A stretch of DNA of 60,589 nucleotides, from the NCBI GenBank assembly GCA_018812485.1, contig JAHJDO010000119.1, positions 1-60,589 of the forward strand, read 5' to 3'. Source of the DNA: a bacterium. Lineage in GTDB: Bacteria; JAHJDO01. Below the pieces are notes generated by a model. That model was not told the origin of the DNA and ran no database searches. It saw only the letters and a list, made by a program, of their open reading frames with translations. The translations under genes were made by a program, and so were the position numbers. This document shows positions 7,848 through 16,686 of the stretch, in pieces (within the stretch, counting starts at the first letter, position 1; every line of letters begins with the position of its first letter).

Positions 7848-9760
7848 ATTTTCAAGAAGTCTTTTACCTCATTTACATCAAAAGTATGTCTGCATTTTGG
7901 TAAAGCATTGATAAACGATCTTCCATAATATCTGGTTTTAATCCTCGGGTCCAAGATTCCCACTACGCCTCTATCTGATTTAGTTCTTATTAGTCTTCCA
8001 CATCCTTGTTTAAACATCATTATTGCCTGCGGTACCTGATACTCCATAAAAGAATTCTCATTTCTTGATTCCATAAGTTCCATTTTTGCTTCTGTTATAG
8101 GATCATCTGGAACAGAAAAAGGTAATTTTGTAATGATTACACATTCCAAAGATTTTCCCGGAACATCTATACCCTGCCAAAAAGTAGTTGTTCCCAATAA
8201 AACAGAATTCTTATTTTCTTTGAAATTTGCAAGTAACTCGTAACGAGGTTTATCTCCCTGCCTCAATAAATTTATATCTTTGTAACTTAAGATTAAATCA
8301 TTAAATATAACATTTAACATTTTGTAACTGGTAAATAATATAAATATTCTTCCTTTCATAATATCTATTATCTTTTTGATGTGTTCAAGAACCTGCCCCT
8401 GGAATACTTCAAATTTATGGTTTGGGTCTTCCATCTTTTTTGGAAGATATAAAAGAACATTTTTCTCATAATTAAAAGGGGACCCTAGCAACAGTTCATC
8501 ACAGTCTTTTATCCCGAGACGCTTCTTTATAAATCCAAAATCATTATTTGTAGATAATGTAGCAGAGGTAAGTATAATTGGTTTTATTTTGCTGAATAAT
8601 TGCTTGTCTAACTCCTCTGCAATTTCTATCGGAGCAGCAAAAAGCGAATATTTTACGGCTCTTTTCCCCTTTGATATTTCAATCCAATAAACATAATCGT
8701 CCTTTGTGTGATTTAAAATAAACGACATGGCTTTTGATATATCAACACACCTTTTTGCATACGATTTTATTAAAATCTCATCTTCTTCGTCTTTTATATA
8801 ATTTAATAATTCAGATAAAGAGCCTGCAAGACGTTTTAATGGTTCTTCCATGTAATTAAAAACGATACCTTTTGTCCTTATCCTCTTTGAGTCATTTTCC
8901 GTGCCGAACATTTGGCTTATCTCATGAAAAAAATCACGAGACGCTTGCTCTGACTCGGTCAAGTATTCCTTGATACTTTTTATCGTTTGTCTATTTAGAT
9001 TCTTGAATTTGCTCAATAGTCCTTTGTTTGTTTTTGGATTATATATTGAATCAAACAGATATTTAATTTTTGAATTGCTTAGGTCTATGCCAAGGTAACT
9101 TGTTGCTACCTTTTCCAGTGTTTGAGCCTCATCAAATACCACAGCATGAAAATTTGGCAAAACCTGACCACCTGAGGCAAGATTAGTAAAAAATAGGGAA
9201 TGGTTTGTTACTAAAATATTGGATTTTCTCTCCGTGTTTTTCGCTCTTTTATAGAAACAATCATCTTTAAAAGAACACTTTTTTCCCAAACATAAATCCG
9301 ATTCTCTGCATACATTATTCCATACCCCGCTTTTGGGAATAAAATCTAAATCCGATTTGATCCCCGATTTGGTTTTAGAAGACCAGTCAAGTATTTTCGT
9401 CATCTCATTGAACTGAGTATCCGAATCAAGCAAATCGTATGCATATTTACTGTTCAGACGTCTTAAACACAAATAATTTTCAGAACCAAGACATAACGCG
9501 TAACTAAATTTTATCCCCAGCGATTTTTTCAAAAAGGGCAGATCTTTTGAACATAACTGATTCTGGAGTGTCTTTGTATAAGTTGAGATTATAACTTTAT
9601 TATTATTTCCAGCGGCATAAATTATAAAAGGTATCAGATACGCAAGGCTTTTCCCTATCCCGGTGCCTGCTTCTACTACCAGGTGTTTGTTGAGTTTAAT
9701 AGCATCGTCAATCGCTTCTGACATTTGAAGCTGCTGAGGTCTTAATTCGTAACCCCGCAA
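7844..9760 (-). CDS. DinG/XPD-type ATP-dependent DNA helicase
   Basis: 638 residues of superfamily 2 helicase. Walker A is E-A-G-T-G-I-G-K-S (~31-39), the DEAH-like box is F-D-E-A-Q (~208), and motif VI is Q-G-C-G-R-L-I-R (~585). Four cysteines between motifs I and II (C-R-E-S-D-L-C, then C-S-F-K-D-D-C) would hold the 4Fe-4S cluster of DinG/XPD enzymes. No exonuclease domain is present. The TTG start may be too far in: the preceding in-frame codons encode G-G-I-I-S-Q-R, which fits the N-terminus of DinG homologues, but no ATG exists there. Probable role: unwinding forks, R-loops or damaged DNA. Confidence 0.87.
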   Translation of the reverse strand: MRGYELRPQQLQMSEAIDDAIKLNKHLVVEAGTGIGKSLAYLIPFIIYAAGNNNKVIISTYTKTLQNQLCSKDLPFLKKSLGIKFSYALCLGSENYLCLRRLNSKYAYDLLDSDTQFNEMTKILDWSSKTKSGIKSDLDFIPKSGVWNNVCRESDLCLGKKCSFKDDCFYKRAKNTERKSNILVTNHSLFFTNLASGGQVLPNFHAVVFDEAQTLEKVATSYLGIDLSNSKIKYLFDSIYNPKTNKGLLSKFKNLNRQTIKSIKEYLTESEQASRDFFHEISQMFGTENDSKRIRTKGIVFNYMEEPLKRLAGSLSELLNYIKDEEDEILIKSYAKRCVDISKAMSFILNHTKDDYVYWIEISKGKRAVKYSLFAAPIEIAEELDKQLFSKIKPIILTSATLSTNNDFGFIKKRLGIKDCDELLLGSPFNYEKNVLLYLPKKMEDPNHKFEVFQGQVLEHIKKIIDIMKGRIFILFTSYKMLNVIFNDLILSYKDINLLRQGDKPRYELLANFKENKNSVLLGTTTFWQGIDVPGKSLECVIITKLPFSVPDDPITEAKMELMESRNENSFMEYQVPQAIMMFKQGCGRLIRTKSDRGVVGILDPRIKTRYYGRSFINALPKCRHTFDVNEVKDFLKI

Positions 9761-9786
9761 TCTTTGAGAAATAATACCGCCACAGT

Positions 9787-10590
9787 CTAATGCGTTAATA
9801 ACTTCCCTTCTCTATCTGCTGTTATATACTCCATACAAAAATTATCCTTGCCGATTAACGCCTGAGTTGCATAAATTGTTGAGACCATATTTGGTTCTGT
9901 GGGATCAATAATTGCAGTATCAAGCCCGGCATTGATCATCAGGCTTAAGAAAGTCCTGTTAATATGGTTCCTTTTAGGCAGGCCAAAGGATACATTGCTA
10001 AGACCGCATATAGTATGCGCTCCTTTTAATTCCTTCATTATAATGCTCACTGCCTGAAGCACATAACTTACCTGCTCAGGATTTGTGCTTATTGGCCTTA
10101 TTAATGTATCAAAATAAACTCTGTCCAGAGATATGCCTTCAGACATTAATTTATCTCGCAACTTCCTTGCTACATCAACCCTTTTTTCAAGATTATCAGG
10201 CATTCCTGAATCATCCATAGTAAGAGCCACTACCTTGGTATTATATTTCTTAACCAATGGCAAAATACTATCAATTCTATTCTTTTCTCCTGTTATAGAA
10301 TTAACAATAGGAACTTCGTTCTTATTCCTTTTAAGCGCAGCTTCAATAGCCTTAGGATTGGCACTATCAATGCACAATGGTTTATCTGTAACTTCCTGCA
10401 CAATGTCCACAAGCCATTCAATGTCCCCTACTTCTCCTGATACACTGGTTCCCGCATTAACATCTATATAATCAGCACCTGCCTTATCCTGCATTCTGGC
10501 CTGCTCTTGAATATATGCCTTATCTCTTTCGCTGACAGCCTTGTTAATATGCTTTCTGCTTGTATTAATTCTTTCTCCAATAATTTCCAT
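9787..10590 (-). CDS. Methyltetrahydrofolate:corrinoid methyltransferase (pterin-binding)
   Basis: 267 residues forming one DHPS-like TIM barrel. It has I-G-E-R-I-N (~4), the pterin-contacting D-Y-I-D-V-N-A-G (~40-47), C-I-D-S-A-N (~73), N-S-I-T-G-E (~96), L-T-M-D-D-S (~122) and G-L-S-N-V-S-F-G-L-P (~195). This is the stand-alone form, as in AcsE/MeTr, that passes a methyl group from methyl-tetrahydrofolate to the cobalt of a corrinoid protein. Together with the homocysteine-binding gene at 12366-13256 it could form a split methionine synthase, but the B12-binding module is not in the window. Confidence 0.9.
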   Translation of the reverse strand: MEIIGERINTSRKHINKAVSERDKAYIQEQARMQDKAGADYIDVNAGTSVSGEVGDIEWLVDIVQEVTDKPLCIDSANPKAIEAALKRNKNEVPIVNSITGEKNRIDSILPLVKKYNTKVVALTMDDSGMPDNLEKRVDVARKLRDKLMSEGISLDRVYFDTLIRPISTNPEQVSYVLQAVSIIMKELKGAHTICGLSNVSFGLPKRNHINRTFLSLMINAGLDTAIIDPTEPNMVSTIYATQALIGKDNFCMEYITADREGKLLTH

Positions 10591-10667
10591 TTACGTTGTC
10601 TCCTTTTTTGTAATTAAAAAATTATATCATCAATGCATGTGCCCAGCAATATTTTTTCTGGATACTT

Positions 10668-11324
10668 TTACGTACTTATACCAGAGATGGATACTATCTG
10701 GGCAAAGACCTCTTCAAAATCTTTTGTCTTACATTTATAGTCGACTATATCTGAAAACGCCTTATCAGATGAATTAAACGCTATAGAATACCCGCTGGAT
10801 TTAGCCAAGGGTATGTCTCCGGCGCTGTCCCCTACACTTATTACCTCATGTGGTTTGACACAGAATCTTTTCATTATCTGTCTTGAAATTTTACCTTTCT
10901 CCCCATGATTTATGTTTATTTTAACTCTGCCGGTTAGAATGCCTTTTCGGGAAACAATCTGGTTAGATAAAACATAATCAAACCTTAATTCTTTTTTTGC
11001 CCTTTCGGCCATATATTGAAGCCCCGTAGAAATAGCAGCTATCTTAAACCCTCTCTGTTTAAGTCGTTTTATACAGGATGGGACATTACTAGCGTAAGGG
11101 AGTTCCTGAAAAATTTCTCTGACTTTTTCTTCTGACAGCCCCTTCCAATGAGCCGCGTCAAGTTCACAGAATTTTCGGTAACTTAACTTGCCGGCCAGAA
11201 ACTGTTTCTGATACTGGAAGGCAAGCGTATCCCATAATTCAAGCCTTTCATGGATATATCTCCACGAACTTATATGCTTAGTTATCGTCCCGTCAATATC
11301 AAATATTATAAGTTTATATTTCAC
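10668..11324 (-). CDS. HAD-family phosphatase, phosphoserine phosphatase-like
   Basis: 218 residues. Motif I D-I-D-G-T-I-T (~9-15), motif II A-I-S-T-G (~97) and motif IV G-D-S-A-G-D (~167) are present, with an all-alpha cap between motifs I and II as in SerB-like enzymes. The substrate is not certain. Its start overlaps the rlmN stop by 11 bases, which suggests coupling. The 77 bases between its stop and the next gene contain nothing that I recognise. Confidence 0.8.
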   Translation of the reverse strand: MKYKLIIFDIDGTITKHISSWRYIHERLELWDTLAFQYQKQFLAGKLSYRKFCELDAAHWKGLSEEKVREIFQELPYASNVPSCIKRLKQRGFKIAAISTGLQYMAERAKKELRFDYVLSNQIVSRKGILTGRVKININHGEKGKISRQIMKRFCVKPHEVISVGDSAGDIPLAKSSGYSIAFNSSDKAFSDIVDYKCKTKDFEEVFAQIVSISGIST

Positions 11325-12360
11325 AGTCAGCCGTTTGCTTTAACCTGCCCGCCAGCTGGCCGCAGGCCGCTTGTATATCCTTGCCTTTGGACTCGCGCCG
11401 GGTCACCTTTATCCTGCCTTGCACAAGCCTGGACATAAATATATCTATGTCTTTTTTAGAGGGAGGCTGGAATCCGAGACCGGGTACAGGACTACAGGGT
11501 ATTAAATTCACCTTTGCCTTCAACCTTCTGGCTATGACCTCAAGCCCGTCCGCATCTTTTAAGGAATCATTCTTACCTTTTATTAAAACATACTCTAAGG
11601 TAAGTATCCGGCCTGTTTTTTTTATGAAATGTTCGCTGGCCTTAATGAGTTCTTTCAGGGGATAACGTCTGTTAACCGGGACAAGCGTATCCCGGAGATT
11701 GTCAGTTGCCGCGTGAAGGGATATAGATAAATTAATCTGCAGGCCCAGGTCTGTTAGCCGCCTTATACCTGGAATTACACCGCAGGTTGAAACAGTTATT
11801 CTTCTGGCACCGATATCCATGCCTGGCTTAGAATTCATTATCATAATCGCCTTCAGGACATTATCGCAGTTATTCAGGGGCTCACCCATACCCATAAAGA
11901 CATAATTCGTTATTTTGTGTTTGAGCTTGTCTTTTAAGAACAATATCTGATTGATTATCTCTGAAGGACTAAGGTCTCTTATAAAACCGCCGTGGCCGCT
12001 GGCGCAAAAGACACACCCGAATTTACACCCGACCTGAGTGGAAAGACAGACTGTTTTTCTATCTCGGGCGCATATAAGTACAGTCTCTATAAAATTACCA
12101 TCGCCGAGATTAAACAGAAATTTTTCAGTCCCGTCAGAGGAACTGAGTTTTCCTGAAAGACTTAATGCGCTTATATAATAATCCTGCTCCAGTCTGGACA
12201 TAAAGGCCTGCGGCAGATTGCTCATTTTCTGAAAGTCACAGACCCCTTTTTTATAGAGCCAAAAAAATATCTGTCCGGCCCGATAACCAGGTTCCCTGAT
12301 TTCAACAACGGCCTTTTTCATCTCCTCTAAGGTAAAATCTTTTATATCCCTTTTATCCAT
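11314..12360 (-). CDS. rlmN: Dual-specificity rRNA/tRNA adenine C2-methyltransferase RlmN
   Basis: 348 residues. This radical SAM enzyme methylates A2503 of 23S rRNA and A37 of some tRNAs. The Fe-S motif is C-K-F-G-C-V-F-C (~112-119), followed by G-M-G-E-P-L-N-N (~155), S-T-C-G-V-I-P-G and S-L-H-A-A. The methyl-carrying cysteine is in the C-terminal D-I-Q-A-A-C-G-Q-L-A-G (~334). It sits between the homocysteine methyltransferase and a HAD gene with very short gaps, so it is a middle member of the cobO-led operon. Confidence 0.96.
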   Translation of the reverse strand: MDKRDIKDFTLEEMKKAVVEIREPGYRAGQIFFWLYKKGVCDFQKMSNLPQAFMSRLEQDYYISALSLSGKLSSSDGTEKFLFNLGDGNFIETVLICARDRKTVCLSTQVGCKFGCVFCASGHGGFIRDLSPSEIINQILFLKDKLKHKITNYVFMGMGEPLNNCDNVLKAIMIMNSKPGMDIGARRITVSTCGVIPGIRRLTDLGLQINLSISLHAATDNLRDTLVPVNRRYPLKELIKASEHFIKKTGRILTLEYVLIKGKNDSLKDADGLEVIARRLKAKVNLIPCSPVPGLGFQPPSKKDIDIFMSRLVQGRIKVTRRESKGKDIQAACGQLAGRLKQTADCEI

Positions 12361-12365
12361 AATCC

Positions 12366-13256
12366 CTAGAGAAGGCGGCTGTCCACTGCGTTTCTTATGG
12401 CTCTTATATGTTCAGGGGTTGTACCGCAACATCCTCCTATGATATTTGCTCCAGCATTTATGAGTTCAGAAACCTTTTTTGCCATATCCAAAGGAGTCTC
12501 TTTAAAACAAGTTTTCCCATGTATTAGTTCAGGAACCCCAGCATTAGCGTGAACAAGAATTGGTTTAGAAGAATACTTTCTCATCTCTCGAACAATATCC
12601 ACCATAGGTCCAATGCCATTACCACAATTCGTCCCTATAATATCCGCACCTGCCTTTTCTAATCCAAGCGCAGCCTCTTTTATACTTACACCCATCATTG
12701 TTCTATATCCCTTTATACCTTTATCAAATGTCATTGTACCAATAGCAGGAACAGCTGTGTTTTCCTTTACAACCTTTATAGCAATAGAAACTTCTTCAAG
12801 AGAAGTCATGGTTTCTACGCATATTGCATCTGCTCCGCCTTGTATTTGAGCAAGAATCTGTTCCTTAAATACATCATGCATTTCATCTTCTGTTACAGTT
12901 CCCAGCGGTTGCATAAATTCTCCTGTTGGACCAAGGGAGGCCACAACAATTCCTCCGTATTGCAGGGCAGCTTTCTTAGCCAGGCTAACACCTGCTTTGT
13001 TGAATTCGGCAACCTTTGCTTCTAAACCAAATTTTGCAAGTTTGAATCTGGATCCGCCGAATGTGTTCGTTAATATCATATCACTTCCGGCTTTTAAGTA
13101 AGCTGCTGCAATTGCTTTGACTTCTCCTGGATGAGTTATATTCCATTCTTCAGGGCACTCTCCCACTTTCAATCCTTTATTCTGAAGCATGGTGCCCATA
13201 GCACCATCAGAAACTAAAATTTCGCCTTTTTTAATACGGTCAAGTAGTAAACTCAT
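12366..13256 (-). CDS. Homocysteine S-methyltransferase domain (MetH N-terminal half)
   Basis: 296 residues, only the zinc-dependent homocysteine-binding barrel of methionine synthase. The signature pieces are S-D-G-A-M-G-T-M-L-Q (~16), the first zinc ligand in G-T-N-C-G-N-G (~207) and the last two in G-G-C-C-G-T-T-P-E-H (~274). Full MetH also has folate, B12 and reactivation domains, and those are absent. The separate folate methyltransferase 1.8 kb downstream suggests a split enzyme that needs a corrinoid protein in trans. The ATG overlaps the cobO stop (ATGA). Confidence 0.9.
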   Translation of the reverse strand: MSLLLDRIKKGEILVSDGAMGTMLQNKGLKVGECPEEWNITHPGEVKAIAAAYLKAGSDMILTNTFGGSRFKLAKFGLEAKVAEFNKAGVSLAKKAALQYGGIVVASLGPTGEFMQPLGTVTEDEMHDVFKEQILAQIQGGADAICVETMTSLEEVSIAIKVVKENTAVPAIGTMTFDKGIKGYRTMMGVSIKEAALGLEKAGADIIGTNCGNGIGPMVDIVREMRKYSSKPILVHANAGVPELIHGKTCFKETPLDMAKKVSELINAGANIIGGCCGTTPEHIRAIRNAVDSRLL

Positions 13257-13783
13257 AGCTCAATTCCTTCTCTCGCTTTTATTTTCTTATCATACGGATG
13301 TTTAATCTTCACACACCGCGTTACCAAATCAGCAAGCTCAATAATCTCTTTAACTGCTCCTCTGCCTGTTAGAATAAGTTCTGTATTTTGAGGCTTATTT
13401 TTAATAAGTTTCACAACTTCTTCTTTATCGAGTAAACCTTTCTTAACCAACAGATTTATTTCATCAAGTATCACTATATCATAATGCTTTTGTTCTATCT
13501 CATTAGCAATCTCATCTATGATTTTCCCAAAAAATTCTTTTGCTTCTCTTTTTTTCTCTTGTCCCAACTTTCCGCAAAATGCATAATCATGACCAAAACA
13601 CTTAATATCAACTCCCAGCTTTTTCAGGACAACTTGCTCTCCTGAACTATCATCTTTTTTCAGGAACTGTATCATATAAACATTTAATCCTCTCCCTCTG
13701 GCGCGCACTGCCTGACCAACAGCTGATGTTGTCTTTCCTTTACCATCTCCGGTATATATATGAACAAGTCCCGTTTTTAACAT
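13253..13783 (-). CDS. cobO: Cob(I)alamin adenosyltransferase, CobA/CobO type
   Basis: 176 residues. It transfers adenosyl from ATP to Co(I) corrinoids during salvage and assembly. The atypical P-loop G-D-G-K-G-K-T-T-S-A (~13-22) and the I-V-I-L-D-E-I-N (~102-109) strand mark the CobA/BtuR family, not PduO or EutT. It heads an operon with homocysteine methyltransferase, rlmN, HAD and methyl-folate transferase. The ATG lies only 9 bases after a TATAAT box. Confidence 0.95.
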   Translation of the reverse strand: MLKTGLVHIYTGDGKGKTTSAVGQAVRARGRGLNVYMIQFLKKDDSSGEQVVLKKLGVDIKCFGHDYAFCGKLGQEKKREAKEFFGKIIDEIANEIEQKHYDIVILDEINLLVKKGLLDKEEVVKLIKNKPQNTELILTGRGAVKEIIELADLVTRCVKIKHPYDKKIKAREGIEL

Positions 13784-13792
13784 ATTAACCCC

Positions 13793-13820
13793 ATTATAGA
13801 ATATATTATCTTTACAGCAA
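13793..13820 (-). promoter_or_regulatory. cobO promoter with very short leader
   Basis: Minus strand TTGCTG (13815-13820), 16 bases, TATAAT (13793-13798), then 9 bases to the cobO ATG. Transcription would start about 2-3 bases before the ATG, leaving no room for a ribosome site. Confidence 0.5.
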
Positions 13821-13974
13821 AGATAAAGTTATCTAAAGTTTTCTCTCTGCACTCTGCAGAATTGTAGGAGCATTTGACTAAATCAATAAAAATTTGGTAT
13901 GTTTTGTAATAAGGAATCAAGAAAAAACGGATTCCATATATTAATTGTTGGACAAAATAAGGAGGGAAAGAATT

Positions 13975-15045
13975 ATGAGAATTCTGGGAATGACGATCGT
14001 TTGTTGTATGGTTGTATTTTTCTCCTGCACTGATGTGGCAACAGGAGACAATGCCCGCGAGGAGAAGGAAGCGAAAAACAGTCAAATCGGTGTTTATAAT
14101 GAATGGGGGCGATTGCGTGAAGCCTTTATCGGACAGGAAGATCAAACAGTTGAACCGGAGTATGTCCCGGCATTGAAGTGGGTAAAAAGTGTGTGGGATA
14201 TAGAAAATCTCCATAAATACGGTGGCCGTAAAACCAGTGACGTGCTTCCGGAATTGTCGAAACAGATACAACAGCAATTAAATACGATGGCGAGCATACT
14301 GAAAGCTGAGGGTGTGATTGTTCATCGCACCCAGCCCGTGCCATACCCGGAAGAGTTATCTTTTCTGGACAATATCCAGAAAGGGAACATGCTGTTCGGC
14401 GGAGCCGGCTACGTCCGGGTCATTGGCAATACTGTTTTGCTGATGAATTCATTCCGGTTACCCTTCCGTCGCAAACAGGTCTGGATGGTCAGGAGAGTAC
14501 TGGAGCCTTTGTTGAAGGACAGAGATGTAAGATACTGTGCAAGTCCACCTCCGTCACCTCATCATCTTGAACATGATATCTATATTGAAAACGGTGACAT
14601 CATGTTGGACGGGTTTAATGTTTATGTCGGTCTGTCCGGAAACGCTACCAGCGAAGAGGGGGCAGAGTGGTTACAGCAGTTTCTTGGTCAAGAATTCAAA
14701 GTTTACACAATCCCACTTAAATCCGATCTCTTCCACCTCGATTGGGTTTTATCGCTAAACAAGCCCGGTCTCATGACCTATTGTCCGGAAGCATTGATCG
14801 AGAAATTGCCGGAGCCTCTTCTCTCCTGGGATAAGATCGAGATAACCCTGGATGAGGCCCGCACTGCCGGAGCGAATAATCTCAGCATCAGTCCAGATAC
14901 GATCATCGTTTCATCTCAACACGAGCGGATTGCCAAGGAGTATGAAAAAAAGGGCATGCGGGTCATTCGAATTTCGGTTCCGACGACTATCGTATATGGC
15001 AGCGGCCCGCGTTGTTTAACGGGAGTATTGAGCCGAGACCACTAA
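13975..15045 (+). CDS. Secreted amidinotransferase-family protein (GC-rich, likely acquired)
   Basis: I start at the ATG at 13975 because AAGGAGG lies just upstream; this gives 356 residues. The N-terminus M-R-I-L-G-M-T-I-V-C-C-M-V-V-F-F-S-C reads as a signal peptide, possibly a lipoprotein. The body matches the amidinotransferase/arginine deiminase fold, with E-N-G-D (~206), F-H-L-D (~246) and a C-terminal catalytic Cys in G-P-R-C-L-T-G (~346), forming the Asp/His/Cys set. Family members move or hydrolyse an amidino group from arginine; export is unusual. It is the only plus-strand gene between 7.2 and 56 kb, and its base composition is visibly richer in G+C than that of its neighbours. An attC-like hairpin follows it, which suggests transfer as a cassette. 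Confidence 0.8.
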   Translation: MRILGMTIVCCMVVFFSCTDVATGDNAREEKEAKNSQIGVYNEWGRLREAFIGQEDQTVEPEYVPALKWVKSVWDIENLHKYGGRKTSDVLPELSKQIQQQLNTMASILKAEGVIVHRTQPVPYPEELSFLDNIQKGNMLFGGAGYVRVIGNTVLLMNSFRLPFRRKQVWMVRRVLEPLLKDRDVRYCASPPPSPHHLEHDIYIENGDIMLDGFNVYVGLSGNATSEEGAEWLQQFLGQEFKVYTIPLKSDLFHLDWVLSLNKPGLMTYCPEALIEKLPEPLLSWDKIEITLDEARTAGANNLSISPDTIIVSSQHERIAKEYEKKGMRVIRISVPTTIVYGSGPRCLTGVLSRDH

Positions 15046-15058
15046 AGAAATGTGCTAT

Positions 15059-15133
15059 GTCCAAACAAATCAGTTCACCTGACGGGGATTGGGCTGTCGC
15101 TTTATCCCTGCCAGTGAGTTCTAACGTTAGCGC
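15059..15133. repeat. attC-like imperfect inverted repeat after the amidinotransferase gene
   Basis: From 15059 a CCAAAC-AAATCAGTTCACCTG arm pairs imperfectly with CCTGCCAGTGAGTTCTAAC, ending in CTAAC/GTTAG (15121-15130). The order core-like site, arm, loop, arm, GTTAG core resembles an integron attC site, although the last core (GTTAGCG) departs from GTTRRRY. It could also serve simply as a two-way terminator between convergent genes. It overlaps the cobQ stop codon. Confidence 0.4.
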
Positions 15134-16671
15134 AATGAAAGCGTAGAAGAACGGGTGTTTGTTGGTTTCTTTAGACCTATTATCGAATATATCTTTTTCA
15201 TATCGATGCTGTTTCTTACTAATGAAGCTAGTTTATCGTACTCCTTTTCCTTATCGAACAAATCACTCTCGCCCACTTCCGGTAATTGCATCGACTCCCT
15301 CATGTTCTTTAGAAAAGCTCTTCTGAAATTATCATTATCAAAAATGCCGTGAATATATGTCCCCCAGACGTTTCCATCACAACTTTTTGTCCCGTCTTTT
15401 ATGTTAACCCCTTTGCCAGACCTCTCGAATATCTCAAAAATTGGTTCTGCCTTATTGCCTAATAGTGTCTTGCCCATATGTATCTCATAACCATGTATTA
15501 TGCTTGAGGAGAAAAGGTTATCATATGCTTTTATCTGATGAGTTTGTTTTTCTTTTTTTATTGTTGTAGTTATATCTAACAAACCCATTCCTTTTATGTT
15601 TGTTTTTTTAGTTTCAATATGATCCGGATCAATAATTTCTTTACCAAGCATTTGATAGCCGCCACATATACCAATTATAGAAACTCCCTTTCTGCTGTAT
15701 TCTTTTATTTTTGATGTAAAACCACTCTTTCTCAGAACTGCTAAATCATCTATTGTATTTTTACTACCGGGAATTATGATAACGTCTGCATGTTTAAGCT
15801 CATCAGGCCGCTTAATATACTCAAGCTCCACACCGTGTTCCTTCTCCAGCATATCAAAATCTGTAAAATTGGAAATGTGCGGCAAATAAATAACCTTTAT
15901 TCTTATATTATTTTTATCTTTCAAAGGAGAACTGCTTTTGTAAGGATCAATACATACAGAATCTTCTTCCTGAATCTTTATATCAGTAAAATAGGGAATA
16001 ACACCCAGAACAGGTTTCTGTGTTCTTTTCTCCAAAAATGTTATTGCAGGTTCCAAAAGACTCCTGTCTCCACGAAACTTGTTTATTAAAAATCCCTTAA
16101 CACGTTTTTTTTCTTTATTTGATAGAAGCGCTATAGTGCCAACAAGCCACGCGAAAACTCCACCCAGATTTATATCGCCGACAAGGATTACAGGCGCATC
16201 TATTTTTTCAGCAATACTCATATTCACAATATCATTTTTTCGTAGATTAATCTCTGCAGGAGAACCCGCTCCTTCTATTACAATTATATCGTTCTTTTCT
16301 GCAAGCCTGTTAAAGGCCTTTACCACTGTATCCATCAATTTTGGTTTATGCTTATGGTATTCAACACTATCCATATTTCCGACAGGTTTTCCCATAACAA
16401 TAACCTGACATCCCACATCCGATGACGGTTTAAGTAAAACAGGATTCATGTCGACTGAGGGCTCTATTCCACAAGCTTCTGCCTGAACAACCTGAGCCCT
16501 TCCCATCTCCTTACCATTTTTGGTTACAAAGGAATTTAAAGCCATATTCTGCGCCTTAAATGGCGCTACTTTATAACCATCAGCCGTAAATATTCTGCAC
16601 AGCGCAGCAGTAACTACACTTTTGCCCACATAAGAACCAGTTCCCTGAATCATTATTGTCTTTGCTTGCAT
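15127..16671 (-). CDS. cobQ: Cobyric acid synthase CobQ/CbiP
   Basis: 514 residues. It amidates four carboxylates of adenosylcobyrinic diamide using glutamine and ATP. The N-terminal dethiobiotin-synthase-like domain has G-T-G-S-Y-V-G-K-S (~10-18) and A-Q-N-M-A-L-N-S. The C-terminal type I amidotransferase domain has the nucleophile in G-I-C-G-G-Y-Q-M-L-G (~337-346) and Y-I-H-G-I-F-D (~437). The last dozen residues (T-N-T-R-S-S-T-L-S-L-R) run into the attC-like repeat, whose CTAAC supplies the stop codon, so the tail may be non-native. It is the last gene of the riboswitch-led block. Confidence 0.94.
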   Translation of the reverse strand: MQAKTIMIQGTGSYVGKSVVTAALCRIFTADGYKVAPFKAQNMALNSFVTKNGKEMGRAQVVQAEACGIEPSVDMNPVLLKPSSDVGCQVIVMGKPVGNMDSVEYHKHKPKLMDTVVKAFNRLAEKNDIIVIEGAGSPAEINLRKNDIVNMSIAEKIDAPVILVGDINLGGVFAWLVGTIALLSNKEKKRVKGFLINKFRGDRSLLEPAITFLEKRTQKPVLGVIPYFTDIKIQEEDSVCIDPYKSSSPLKDKNNIRIKVIYLPHISNFTDFDMLEKEHGVELEYIKRPDELKHADVIIIPGSKNTIDDLAVLRKSGFTSKIKEYSRKGVSIIGICGGYQMLGKEIIDPDHIETKKTNIKGMGLLDITTTIKKEKQTHQIKAYDNLFSSSIIHGYEIHMGKTLLGNKAEPIFEIFERSGKGVNIKDGTKSCDGNVWGTYIHGIFDNDNFRRAFLKNMRESMQLPEVGESDLFDKEKEYDKLASLVRNSIDMKKIYSIIGLKKPTNTRSSTLSLR

Positions 16672-16686
16672 AAGCCTCCCAATGTT

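Noticed and set aside
13777-14277. Long minus-strand open frame opposite the amidinotransferase and cobO leader
   Set aside because: It runs antisense to a gene with clear catalytic motifs and over the cobO promoter; its protein is low in recognisable features.
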